Positions 23,673-31,721 of a DNA stretch of 64,000 nt are shown piece by piece (the stretch's first letter is position 1; each line of letters opens with the position of its first letter). Source of the stretch: Bacteroides sp. GTDB taxonomy: Bacteria > Bacteroidota > Bacteroidia > Bacteroidales > Muribaculaceae. The notes under the pieces were generated by a model, which saw only the letters and a program-made list of their open reading frames with translations, was not told where the DNA came from and did not search any database. The stretch spans positions 1-64,000 of the forward strand of contig JAAVDE010000040.1 in assembly GCA_014801955.1 (NCBI GenBank). Direction: 5' to 3'. A program made the translations under genes and the position numbers.

Positions 23673-24497
23673 ATGTTGAAACGTGCGATTTTCGGAGCAG
23701 TCTATGTGGCTGTTATAATTGCGGGGATTCTTGGCGGACCCTACGCCCTGCTGCTGCTTTTGCTGCTGTTGTCAACCCTTGCGGTCAATGAGTTCCTTAT
23801 GATGGTCGCGCCTCCGGCCGAGAGCCGCAAGGAGGCCGCTGTCGGTCTTTTGCTGCGTTCGCTCGACTGCCTGGGAGCAGCAGTAATGGTCGTTACTTTT
23901 TGGAATCCCAATATGATTTTGGAAGGCTTCATGCTCTATCTGTTGTATGTGGTCGCGAGGCTTAGCGTGCAGCTTTGGCTTCATGACCGGGATGCCATCC
24001 GTTCGCTCGGCGAGTCGTTCATGGCGCAGCTCTATATTGCACTGCCGATTTCGCTGATGAACTACGTTTGCTTCTTCACCCCCCACCTGCTACTGCTGCT
24101 CTTCATTTTGGTCTGGGTCAACGACACGTTTGCCTATCTCGTTGGCAGCAAGTTCGGCCGTCATCGCCTCTGGGAGCGCATTTCGCCCAAAAAGAGCTGG
24201 GAAGGCTTCTGGGGCGGACTGGTTGCCACGGTTATCTGCGCGGCCCTTTGCGGCTACTTTGCCAACGGCTGGTTCGGCGGTTTCGCCGAGTGGAAAATGG
24301 CGCTTATCGGCCTGATTGTTACCGTTAGCGGCACTATCGGCGACCTGGTTGAATCGATGATAAAGCGAACCGTCGGCGTCAAGGACTCATCTCATCTTAT
24401 TCCCGGCCACGGCGGTATTCTTGACCGCATCGATTCGATTTTGATGGTGATTCCCTCCGTAATCATTGTGGTTTCCCTGATTGAATATGTTTTTTGA
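23673..24497 (+). CDS. cdsA: Phosphatidate cytidylyltransferase
   Basis: CdsA makes CDP-diacylglycerol from phosphatidate and CTP in the inner membrane, the branch point of phospholipid synthesis. I use the ATG at 23673; the longer frame from 23292 runs through DUF5063. The 274-aa protein has about eight membrane segments and the family signature in its last third: SPKKSWEGFWGG, then GDLVESMIKRTVGVKDSS and PGHGGILDRIDS. It overlaps the downstream phosphatase gene by 11 bp. Confidence 0.94.
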   Translation: MLKRAIFGAVYVAVIIAGILGGPYALLLLLLLLSTLAVNEFLMMVAPPAESRKEAAVGLLLRSLDCLGAAVMVVTFWNPNMILEGFMLYLLYVVARLSVQLWLHDRDAIRSLGESFMAQLYIALPISLMNYVCFFTPHLLLLLFILVWVNDTFAYLVGSKFGRHRLWERISPKKSWEGFWGGLVATVICAALCGYFANGWFGGFAEWKMALIGLIVTVSGTIGDLVESMIKRTVGVKDSSHLIPGHGGILDRIDSILMVIPSVIIVVSLIEYVF

Positions 24498-25218
24498 TTT
24501 TTTCAGTAAGCCGCGCCCGCAGCAGAAGTTGCCTTTCGCAACCGACATGCACTGCCACATAGTGCCCGGCGTTGACGACGGCTCGCCCGACGTTGAAACC
24601 TCCCTGCAACTGCTCGAGAGCATGAACGAATGGGGGCTGAAACGCATTTTCGCGTCGCCTCATTCAACTCAAGATAATTTCGAAAACACTCCGCAGACTC
24701 TTGCCGAGCCTTTTGCGGCGCTGAAACAGGGCGCCGGTGCCATGCCCGTTGAGCTGGATTTCCACCTGGAATATCGCATCGACGAATTTTTCATTGACCA
24801 GCTCGAGGCGGCCAACGTGCGTCCGCTCCCGGGCAACTATCTGCTGATTGAAAACGGCTTTTCCCATGAACCCTGGGGCATTGACAATCTGGTCTGCGAC
24901 CTGATGAACCGCGGATTCAATCCGGTTTTGGCCCACCCCGAGCGCTATCACTATTATTCGCGCAAAAACGCCCGCCGGCTCAAGGAACTCCACGACCTCG
25001 GCCTCTATTTTCAAATCAACCTCCTCTCCCTGGCCGGCCACTACGGCAAGTTCGAACGCCGGGCCGCGCTCAGCCTGCTGGAAAGCAACATGGTGCAGTT
25101 CGTGGGCACCGACCTCCATCGCGCCAGCCACGTTGAAAGCATAAACAGCTACCTCTGCTCGCGCAACTTCGAAAAAGACATTAAACTCATTGGCCATCTC
25201 CATAATGACGCGCTTTAA
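24487..25218 (+). CDS. CpsB/CapC-like PHP-domain phosphatase
   Basis: The ATG at 24487 lies inside the end of cdsA; an in-frame TTG two codons earlier is a weaker candidate. The 243-aa product has the polymerase-and-histidinol-phosphatase metal site. Key residues lie in TDMHCHIVPGVDDG (about 21-34), SPHSTQ, an ENG/H segment, VLAHPERYHYY and the C-terminal GTDLHRA. CpsB/Wzb-like enzymes of this type dephosphorylate tyrosine kinases that control capsule or exopolysaccharide synthesis. The next gene encodes a Wzi-type capsule protein, which supports that role, but no tyrosine kinase or capsule synthesis gene is nearby. Confidence 0.88.
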   Translation: MFFDFFSKPRPQQKLPFATDMHCHIVPGVDDGSPDVETSLQLLESMNEWGLKRIFASPHSTQDNFENTPQTLAEPFAALKQGAGAMPVELDFHLEYRIDEFFIDQLEAANVRPLPGNYLLIENGFSHEPWGIDNLVCDLMNRGFNPVLAHPERYHYYSRKNARRLKELHDLGLYFQINLLSLAGHYGKFERRAALSLLESNMVQFVGTDLHRASHVESINSYLCSRNFEKDIKLIGHLHNDAL

Positions 25219-26758
25219 GACCCTGCTCGCCGCCTGCTGCTGTTCTCTCGGCGCAGTGGCCGGAGATTTCGACATGAACTTCTCCGCCACCCTCCAGGCC
25301 AACGGCGGCCCTCATGAATTTGCCCCGTATTATATTTCATCGCTGCGCCACGGCAACCTCACCTCCGCTGCCGGCGGCTATCTCGGCCTGAAGGCATGGC
25401 GCCCCATAGACCTCGGCAAGCGGTTCAGCTACTCCTTCGGCTTCGAAGCCTGGGGCTCAGGCGCCAACAGCGTCGATTATCAGCGCTTCAACTCCGCGTC
25501 AGGGCAGTGGGAAACCCGCGCCATAGCTCCTTCGCGCGTCATTCTTCAGCAGCTGTGGGGCGAGGTTAAGTTCCGCGGAGTGTTTCTCTATGCCGGCCTG
25601 CGCGATTTCAAGTCGGCGCTGCTCAACGAGCGCCTGAGTTCCGGCGACCTGATTGAAAGCGGCAATTCGCGCAACATTCCCCAGGCGCGCGTAGGCTTCA
25701 TCGACTTTCAGGATATTCCGCTGACCAACGGCTGGGTGCAGATTCAGGGCGAAGTGGCTTTTGCCAAGTCAACCGACAACGGCTGGTCTAAGGAGCATTT
25801 CAACTACTACAATAACCACATCAACCTCGGATGGTGGTACAACTACAAACGCTGCTATTTCCGAACCAAGCCCTCGCAGCCGTTTTCAATTACCATCGGC
25901 CTGCAGGCCGCTACGCAGTTCAACGGCGACGTTGAGTGGTTTAACCGCCAAGGACGCGAAACCAACTCGATTCATAAGCCCTTTAGGTTTCGGTCGCTCG
26001 TTGACGTTCTGCTGATGAAGAACGACGTCAGCTACTACGAAGGCAACCACCTCGGCGCCTGGGACTTTCAGGCCCGCTACCGCCTGCGCGACAGCAGCGA
26101 GCTGAAAGCCTATTTCAGCTGGCTTTGGGAGGATGGGTCCGGCATCGGCAAGCTCAACGGCATGGATGGCCTCTGGGGCCTGGAATGGAAAGCCGCCAAC
26201 GCTGATGCCCGTCTGAGCGGCGCCGTTCTGGAGGCGATTACGTTCGTTAACCAGGGCGGACCGATTCACTACTCTCCATCTGATTATGACCAGACCACCC
26301 TCGGCGGCCATAAGGCCCAGGGCGCCGATAACTACTATAACAACCACGAAACCAACGGCTACGCGCTCTATGGAATGGCAATCGGCTCGCCGATGTTCAT
26401 TTCGCCGATTTATAACACCAACGGCGCAACGACCATGTTCCTAAATAACCGATTCTGGGGCATCCACGGCGCAGTCGAGGGGCAAATGGTCAGCAACCTG
26501 CGCTATCGGGCGATGGCCTCGTTTCGCCGCTTTTTCGGCACTCCGTTCATTCCGGCTATTACGCCGACCTATGACATTTCGGCCTTTTTTGAGGCGCAGT
26601 GGGCGGTTGCACGCGTTCCCGGTCTGAAGCTGATGGCTCAGCTGGCCGTTGACTACGGCACTTCGGCCTATGGCAAATCATTTGGCGCGCTCGTCGGCGC
26701 AACTTATTCCTTTAATGTTAACTTCACAAAGAAACAGTTCAATCCATGCGTGCTCTAA
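25205..26758 (+). CDS. Capsule assembly Wzi-family outer membrane protein
   Basis: The start is the ATG at 25205, giving a signal peptide (MTRFKTLLAACCCSLGAVAG); it overlaps the phosphatase gene by 14 bp. The 517-aa product is rich in aromatic beta strands with typical Wzi-family segments such as FRGVFLYAGLRDF and RNIPQARVGFIDFQDIPLTNG (a 21-residue stretch). Wzi of E. coli is a barrel lectin that holds capsule at the surface. Homologues are frequent in Bacteroidetes, where their ligands are unknown. The tail (YSFNVNFTKKQFNPCVL) is a terminal strand plus short extension. It overlaps the next lipoprotein gene by 13 bp. Confidence 0.85.
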   Translation: MTRFKTLLAACCCSLGAVAGDFDMNFSATLQANGGPHEFAPYYISSLRHGNLTSAAGGYLGLKAWRPIDLGKRFSYSFGFEAWGSGANSVDYQRFNSASGQWETRAIAPSRVILQQLWGEVKFRGVFLYAGLRDFKSALLNERLSSGDLIESGNSRNIPQARVGFIDFQDIPLTNGWVQIQGEVAFAKSTDNGWSKEHFNYYNNHINLGWWYNYKRCYFRTKPSQPFSITIGLQAATQFNGDVEWFNRQGRETNSIHKPFRFRSLVDVLLMKNDVSYYEGNHLGAWDFQARYRLRDSSELKAYFSWLWEDGSGIGKLNGMDGLWGLEWKAANADARLSGAVLEAITFVNQGGPIHYSPSDYDQTTLGGHKAQGADNYYNNHETNGYALYGMAIGSPMFISPIYNTNGATTMFLNNRFWGIHGAVEGQMVSNLRYRAMASFRRFFGTPFIPAITPTYDISAFFEAQWAVARVPGLKLMAQLAVDYGTSAYGKSFGALVGATYSFNVNFTKKQFNPCVL

Positions 26759-27183
26759 GTCTTAAACTCCTCGTTGTTGCGGCGCTTTTCCTAACCGGCT
26801 GCATGCAGCATAACGGCGACATCGGCGACTGGTTCGGAACGTGGCATCTGGAATCAATGACCGTCAACGGCGTTGACGACTCGGCCTATGAACAGAATTA
26901 TTTCTTTCAGTTCCAGACCGACAAGGTGCGTTTGAGCCGCATTGAGCCTACCTATCCCGACCTGCTCGAAGAGTGTTTTGGCCGCTGGGAGCAGACCGAC
27001 AACACCCTGACGCTCGATTTCTCCTATACTTCCGCCTCGGGCAGCTACTGGACTCCCTGGCCGGGAACCTATCTAGCAAAAGGAGTTAACCGGCTGCATA
27101 TCGACAAACTGACGTCGAAACACCTGATTCTCACTCTCGACAGCCCCGAGCGAACGGTGGTCTATACATTGCGCAAGCAGTAG
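26746..27183 (+). CDS. Small lipocalin-like lipoprotein
   Basis: The 145-aa protein has a lipoprotein signal (LLVVAALFLTGC, Cys about 19). GTWHLESMTVNG follows, the opening strand seen in lipocalin-like domains of Bacteroidetes, with later beta strands FFQFQTDKVRLSR and GRWEQTDNTLTLDF. A lipid- or small-molecule-binding barrel is inferred. It overlaps the Wzi gene by 13 bp and ends the (+) operon, stopping 17 bp before the convergent CBS/CorC gene. No terminator is visible between them. Confidence 0.75.
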   Translation: MRALSLKLLVVAALFLTGCMQHNGDIGDWFGTWHLESMTVNGVDDSAYEQNYFFQFQTDKVRLSRIEPTYPDLLEECFGRWEQTDNTLTLDFSYTSASGSYWTPWPGTYLAKGVNRLHIDKLTSKHLILTLDSPERTVVYTLRKQ

Positions 27184-27200
27184 GACGACCCTGTTCGCGG

Positions 27201-28472
27201 TTACTCGACGGCAAGCGGTGTGACCTTGATCAGCTCAAGCTTGGTGGCCGTGGAGCGCGCTATGTGGAAACTGTACTGGCCGAGTTCAACCGTGTCGCCC
27301 TGGGCCGGAATTGCGCCGGTGGAGTTCAGAATGTAGCCGGCCAGCGTCTGATAATCGTCGCTGTCGGGAATGTCGAGCCCGAACTGTTCGCGCAGCCGGT
27401 CAACCTCAACGCGGCCGCTGAACTCAAACGAGCCGTCGGGCAGACGGCGGGCAATAACTGTGTTGCGGTCGTGTTCGTCTTGAATATCGCCCAGAATCTC
27501 CTCCATCAGGTCCTCGAGAGTAACCATGCCGGCAGTGCCGCCAAACTCGTCGACAACAATGGCCACCGAGCGCTTTTCCGACAGCAGGCGGCGCATCATC
27601 TTGTTGGCCAGCAGCGATTCCGGCGCGAAGATTATGGGCTTCAGCGTGTCTTTCCACTCAACTCCGGGCCGAAGCAGCTCCGAAACGTGGATATAGCCCA
27701 AAACGGAGTCGATGTCGTGTTCGTAAACAATGATTTTCGAGCGGCCCGACGAGGTGAACAGCTTCGAAAGCTCCTCGCGCGAGGTCGATGAAACGTTAAC
27801 TGCCACTATCTCGTTGCGCGGAATCATGCAGTCGCGCAGATGAATCGTTGAGAAGTCAATGGCGTTATGGAAGATTTTGACCTCATTCTCGAGTTGCGGG
27901 CGCTCCTCGACCGGGTTGTCGAGCGTGCGTTCAATGTATTCGTTAAGGTCAATAACGCTCAGCTCCGCATCGGCGTCGGTCAGGTTCTTTATGCCGACCA
28001 TGCGCATTATCAGGTGCGACAGCCAGGTCGTCAGCATCGAAATGGGGTAGAGCAGCCAGTAGAACAGCCACATTGGCAGCGCGACCAATCTCAGCGATGC
28101 GTTGGGGTTTATTCGAAACAGCGCCTTTGGAATAAATTCGCCGGTCAGAATAATAACCGTGGTCGTTATCAGCGTTTGAATCAGCAGGGTCAGGATTTCG
28201 CTACCGTTGACCCACGAAGATATGTCGTCCTCAAGAACATTTGCGGCGGCAATACCGTAGATGACCAGCACAATGTTGTTGCCGACCAGCAGCGAGGTTA
28301 TGAAAAAGTCGGGACGGCTGTAGTAGCGGTCAATAACGCGGCCGAGAAAGCCGCCTTTCTGAGTGTCGAGTTCGGCGCGGACTTTATCGCTGGACACAAA
28401 AGCTATTTCCGTGCCCGAAAACAGGGCCGAGAGCAGCAGCGAGAAAGCGATTATGAGAATCCAGGTTGTCAT
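27201..28472 (-). CDS. CNNM/CBS/CorC-domain membrane protein (hemolysin-C family)
   Basis: The 423-aa product has an N-terminal DUF21/CNNM region with about four membrane segments (residues 1-170, including SGTEIAFVSS). Two CBS domains follow (about 195-325, with MIPRNEIVAV and DEFGGTAGMVTLEDLMEEILGDI spread over them), then a C-terminal CorC/HlyC domain (GRVEVDRLREQFGLDIP). Members are linked to magnesium or other divalent cation homeostasis, and the hemolysin name is historical. It is the last gene of the divIC, coaX, lptC operon and abuts lptC with no gap. Confidence 0.9.
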   Translation of the reverse strand: MTTWILIIAFSLLLSALFSGTEIAFVSSDKVRAELDTQKGGFLGRVIDRYYSRPDFFITSLLVGNNIVLVIYGIAAANVLEDDISSWVNGSEILTLLIQTLITTTVIILTGEFIPKALFRINPNASLRLVALPMWLFYWLLYPISMLTTWLSHLIMRMVGIKNLTDADAELSVIDLNEYIERTLDNPVEERPQLENEVKIFHNAIDFSTIHLRDCMIPRNEIVAVNVSSTSREELSKLFTSSGRSKIIVYEHDIDSVLGYIHVSELLRPGVEWKDTLKPIIFAPESLLANKMMRRLLSEKRSVAIVVDEFGGTAGMVTLEDLMEEILGDIQDEHDRNTVIARRLPDGSFEFSGRVEVDRLREQFGLDIPDSDDYQTLAGYILNSTGAIPAQGDTVELGQYSFHIARSTATKLELIKVTPLAVE

Positions 28473-29027
28473 TCAAATTCGGGTTTGCAGGCCCTCGGTC
28501 GGGAAAATACCGGTCGGGCGGCGAATGGTGTAGACTGTTATTTGTTCGTTAGAGGTGAAGCCGAAGCCTTCAAGAATGCGGTCATCGCGTTCAATGTGGA
28601 TGAACGAATCGGAATAGACCTTGTGGGCATACTGGTCCCAGAACATTTGGTTTGTCAGGAACTTGTCGCCGTCGATGTTGCGCATCCTGACGTTGCCGTC
28701 GAGCTTCCAGAGCTTTTTGCGCGAAAAATAGCGCGCGGTGTCGCTGACCAGGGTTGAGCTGACGGTCATGTTGTCGTCGAACTGCTTTAGGCTCAATCCG
28801 TTTGGAAAGAGCCAGTAAGGCTCGTCGGCTTCGTCGAACATCAGCCATTTCGGTGCCTCAATCTGATAGCGGGTAATGCCGGAGTCCGAAACGAATGAGT
28901 TGACCGAGTCGGTAACCATCGTCGGGGTCACGTTGCCGTCGATTTCCTCGCGCGCAACGGCGATGTCGTCGCTACACCCGAGCAACAGCGTACATATCAG
29001 GGCTATCACCAGCGGCAGTCGGCGCAT
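28473..29027 (-). CDS. lptC: LptC-like LPS export lipoprotein
   Basis: The 184-aa protein has a lipoprotein signal (LICTLLLGC, Cys18). An LptC/OstA-like beta-jellyroll follows with DSGITRYQIEAPKWLMFDE, YWLFPNGLSLKQFD and LWKLDGNVRMRNIDGDKFLTNQ-type repeats (about 48-140). LptC links the inner membrane LptBFG transporter to the LptA bridge. Unlike E. coli LptC, which has a membrane helix, this one appears to be lipid-anchored, as in other Bacteroidetes. It is packed between an outer membrane protein gene and the CBS/CorC gene with no intergenic bases. Confidence 0.88.
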   Translation of the reverse strand: MRRLPLVIALICTLLLGCSDDIAVAREEIDGNVTPTMVTDSVNSFVSDSGITRYQIEAPKWLMFDEADEPYWLFPNGLSLKQFDDNMTVSSTLVSDTARYFSRKKLWKLDGNVRMRNIDGDKFLTNQMFWDQYAHKVYSDSFIHIERDDRILEGFGFTSNEQITVYTIRRPTGIFPTEGLQTRI

Positions 29028-30278
29028 TTAGCGAATCTTGCTGGGCACGAACCAAACCTCGTTCAGTGCGACTCCGAGGGTTACCATGAAATAGTTTTCG
29101 GCAACGGTTGAAACCGGCGACGAGTTGCGGTGCGTGTACTCGAAGCCCAAGTTAACAGCCGTGCGCACCGGGGTGGGCAAGCCAAAGCCGCAGCTCACGC
29201 CATATTCCTTGACGCTGTTGTTGCCGACCATAACGTAGTCGCGGCCATAGAAGGCGCCGACGCGATAGGCAACGCGCTTGAAGTAGTTGCCGCGGGTAGC
29301 GGGAATATATTCGCCGCCGATGGCAGCCTTGAAGCGATTGTTGAAATACTGCGGGTCGCTGAAGCCCTCGACTCCGGCAAAGGGAACGTTCTTCCAGGGC
29401 TGATAGGTGAAGTCGGCGCCGACGGTCAAACGCTGTTGCCATTGATAGGAGAGGCCGGCACCGAAGGTGTGGGGCAGCTTGAAGCCGTGAACCAGCGACG
29501 TGTAGCCGATAGTGTCGACCGACGTTGACGAAGTAGTTGAAATGTCGTAGCGGGTGCCGTAGATGTCGCCGTGGAGTTTGTGGCCGAGGGTGTAGCTCAG
29601 ACCGAGGGTTGCCTTGTGGTCGCGATTAAAGTTCAGGCTGTATTGCAGGCCGAACTGCAGGTTGAAGTCGCGCACCTTGGTAACGCGCTCGTAGAGCGAC
29701 TGCGCGCCGTTATTCGCCGTGACATAGGTGTCGTTAACGATATTGCCGAAAAGCAGGCCGGCGTTGAAGCCGACGCTCAGACCCTGAACCGGTCGGGCCG
29801 CCCAGCCGAGATAGGCCTCGCTGATGCCGCCAGAGCCTTCGTTGGTCACTAAGCCGTCGGTAATCTCTGCGCCGAACTTATAGCCGGTGGAAGAGTAGGG
29901 GAGCAGGCCGATCGATGCGCCCATCCATTTGCCGATAGGCACCTGCATCGTAACGTAGTCCAGGCCGCCGAGAGTTTTTTTGAACTTCCGGTCTTTGTCG
30001 GCCAGGTTAACGGCGCCGACGTTCGCGCCTATGTCGAACAGGAACGTCATGGTGTCGATTGCCGCATAGCTGGCGGGGTTCTTAACGTTAATCTGGCGTT
30101 TCGACTGCAGGGCGTAGCCAATGCCGCCCATTGCGCGCTGCGACGCGGAAACGTGGTCGTTCAAAACGCCGTAGCCAAACATTGAATAGGGCGACGCGTT
30201 GGCGGTTTCGTCGGCGCGGGCGCCGGCAGTTGCTCCAACCGCGAGGATAGCTGCGAGGATATGTTTTAGAAATTTCAT
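29028..30278 (-). CDS. Predicted outer membrane beta-barrel protein
   Basis: The 416-aa product has a signal peptide (to about residue 22, ARA). SPYSMFGYGVL and a conserved SASQRAMGGIGYAL stretch follow, the start typical of Bacteroidetes outer membrane transport-like barrels distantly similar to FadL. Regular strands run to the end. No ligand can be inferred. It starts inside the last bases of coaX (ATGA overlap) and its stop is directly followed by lptC. This fixed place in an LPS-export and cell-division operon suggests a role in envelope assembly. Confidence 0.8.
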   Translation of the reverse strand: MKFLKHILAAILAVGATAGARADETANASPYSMFGYGVLNDHVSASQRAMGGIGYALQSKRQINVKNPASYAAIDTMTFLFDIGANVGAVNLADKDRKFKKTLGGLDYVTMQVPIGKWMGASIGLLPYSSTGYKFGAEITDGLVTNEGSGGISEAYLGWAARPVQGLSVGFNAGLLFGNIVNDTYVTANNGAQSLYERVTKVRDFNLQFGLQYSLNFNRDHKATLGLSYTLGHKLHGDIYGTRYDISTTSSTSVDTIGYTSLVHGFKLPHTFGAGLSYQWQQRLTVGADFTYQPWKNVPFAGVEGFSDPQYFNNRFKAAIGGEYIPATRGNYFKRVAYRVGAFYGRDYVMVGNNSVKEYGVSCGFGLPTPVRTAVNLGFEYTHRNSSPVSTVAENYFMVTLGVALNEVWFVPSKIR

Positions 30279-31003
30279 AAGTTGCTGTGAAGAATATGGT
30301 TAAGACCAATGTTTACCAGATGGGAAACGAGGGTCGGTTTAACGTCGGAGGGAAGAAGGGCGGCTATTTCCGGGGCCCAGCCGCCCGACAGCACTATTTC
30401 GCGCGAGCGGCCATGGTCGCTGTAGTATAGCAGCTCGGCAACCACGCCTCGCATGGCGCCGGAGCGCAGGGCGTCGACCGTGTTACGGCCCACCGGGGGG
30501 ATTTGGCCGCTGTGGCCGCTGACCAGCGGCAGGCGGGCGGTGAAGTGGTTCAGGGCGCGCAGGCGCATTCCGGGGCCGGGCGAAATGTTGCCGCCCAGAT
30601 ATTCGCCTGCGGCGGAAACCAGGTCGAAGGTCGATGCAGTGCCGATGTCGGCCACCAGCAGGTCGCGGCCCGGAATCAGGCTCGCGGCGCCAACGGCGGC
30701 GGCCAGGCGGTCGGCGCCGAGCGTTTCGGGCGAATCATAGAGATTCACGAGGCCTACGTTGGTTTCGGGCGTAAGCTGCATGGAAACCGGGGCATTGATG
30801 GCGCTCAGCAGCGTTGACAGAGTGCGGTTATGGGCAACCGAACAGCCAATGGCCGCACGAACGTTGAAGCCTTCGATGGCTTCGCGGATATTACTTTTCG
30901 GCATCAACACGGCTGAGTGCAACTCGCGGCGCGAGTCCCAGTCGTATACAACGAGTTTCGTTGAGCTGTTGCCTTGGTCGAGCGTTACGGAAACGTCGTT
31001 CAT
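30275..31003 (-). CDS. coaX: Type III pantothenate kinase
   Basis: CoaX phosphorylates pantothenate, the first step of coenzyme A synthesis. The 242-aa protein has the ASKHA-fold phosphate-binding DQGNSSTKL (about 8-16), the pantothenate-site GADRLAAAVGA (about 94-104) and the second phosphate motif ADIGTASTFDLV (about 117-128). This is the K+-dependent, CoA-insensitive type. It overlaps both neighbours by four bases and sits in the divIC to CBS/CorC operon. Confidence 0.93.
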   Translation of the reverse strand: MNDVSVTLDQGNSSTKLVVYDWDSRRELHSAVLMPKSNIREAIEGFNVRAAIGCSVAHNRTLSTLLSAINAPVSMQLTPETNVGLVNLYDSPETLGADRLAAAVGAASLIPGRDLLVADIGTASTFDLVSAAGEYLGGNISPGPGMRLRALNHFTARLPLVSGHSGQIPPVGRNTVDALRSGAMRGVVAELLYYSDHGRSREIVLSGGWAPEIAALLPSDVKPTLVSHLVNIGLNHILHSNL

Positions 31004-31362
31004 AACTTCTTACGCAGTGCAATCGAAAGAGCTATTGTACAATAAATCTGAATTGCCGCGCCGGCCAGTGTGAACGCCAGCCAGTCGCGGAGTTCGGGCG
31101 CGGAGTAGAAAGCAAAAAATGCGGCAACGCAGAATAGCAGCGAACTCCATGACTCCATGCGCAGCAGCCGGCGAATCTTTATCGGGGCCGACTTGTCGGG
31201 CGCCTGCTGAAACAGCCGGCTCAGCAGCGACAGTGCGGCGCCAACCGCATAGACATAGCGGAATTCGTTGTTGAAAGGATCGTTGGAAAGTATCGGCATC
31301 AGAACTCCCGCGGCCACCAGCAGGAGGCCGACAAGAAAGAGAACGGGAGATAGTTTCTTCAT
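31000..31362 (-). CDS. Small four-helix membrane protein, unknown function
   Basis: I place the start at the ATG at 31362; the frame extends to a TTG at 31386 that overlaps divIC. The 120-aa product is nearly all membrane-embedded, with about four hydrophobic segments (VLFLVGLLLVAAGVLMPIL, a second near the YVYAVGAALSLL region, SSLLFCVAAFFAFY and the C-terminal LAGAAIQIYCTIALSIAL). A short basic loop lies between the second and third. No motif points to a function. It lies between divIC and coaX, overlapping coaX by 4 bp. Confidence 0.8.
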   Translation of the reverse strand: MKKLSPVLFLVGLLLVAAGVLMPILSNDPFNNEFRYVYAVGAALSLLSRLFQQAPDKSAPIKIRRLLRMESWSSLLFCVAAFFAFYSAPELRDWLAFTLAGAAIQIYCTIALSIALRKKL

Positions 31363-31378
31363 TAGCGGTGAATTTCGG

Positions 31379-31660
31379 TTAGTCAAAAATGTAAACGTCC
31401 TCGCTCGGGCGCTGCATGTGGTAATGCTCGCGCACGATGCGCTCCAACTCGCGCGGGTCGGAGTCCAGGCGGCGGTTCAGTTCCTGATAGTGGCGCAAGG
31501 TGTCCTCATACTGGCTGATGCGTTCCTCGAGGCTGCGGATTTCGGCCGCATACTCATAGCTTTTCGCAATCGAATTGTCGTTGAAAAACAAAACGAAGGC
31601 CATGAAGGCCAGAACGACCATCAGCGAAAATGAGAAATATCTTTTAATCCACTGTTTCAT
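31379..31660 (-). CDS. divIC: DivIC/FtsB-type septum formation protein
   Basis: The 93-aa protein has the small bitopic layout of DivIC/FtsB: a short cytoplasmic N-terminus (MKQWIKRY), one membrane helix (about 9-28) and a periplasmic coiled coil (about 35-68, with regular Leu, Ile and Glu). The conserved end (DPRELERIVREHYHM) resembles the E-x-x-A/V-R-E segment of the family. It should stabilise FtsL and FtsQ at the division site. A TAACTTTG box ends 7 bp before the ATG, so this is the first gene of the operon running to 27201. Confidence 0.88.
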   Translation of the reverse strand: MKQWIKRYFSFSLMVVLAFMAFVLFFNDNSIAKSYEYAAEIRSLEERISQYEDTLRHYQELNRRLDSDPRELERIVREHYHMQRPSEDVYIFD

Positions 31661-31667
31661 AACTGCG

Positions 31668-31675
31668 CAAAGTTA
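31668..31675 (-). promoter_or_regulatory. -7 box of the divIC-coaX-lptC operon, nearly leaderless
   Basis: TAACTTTG on the minus strand, 7 bp before the divIC ATG at 31660. No well-spaced -33 element is seen. Confidence 0.6.
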
Positions 31676-31721
31676 CGAAAACTTTTTGCAACTCCCGCAC
31701 ATTATTAGGAAATTTTAATAG

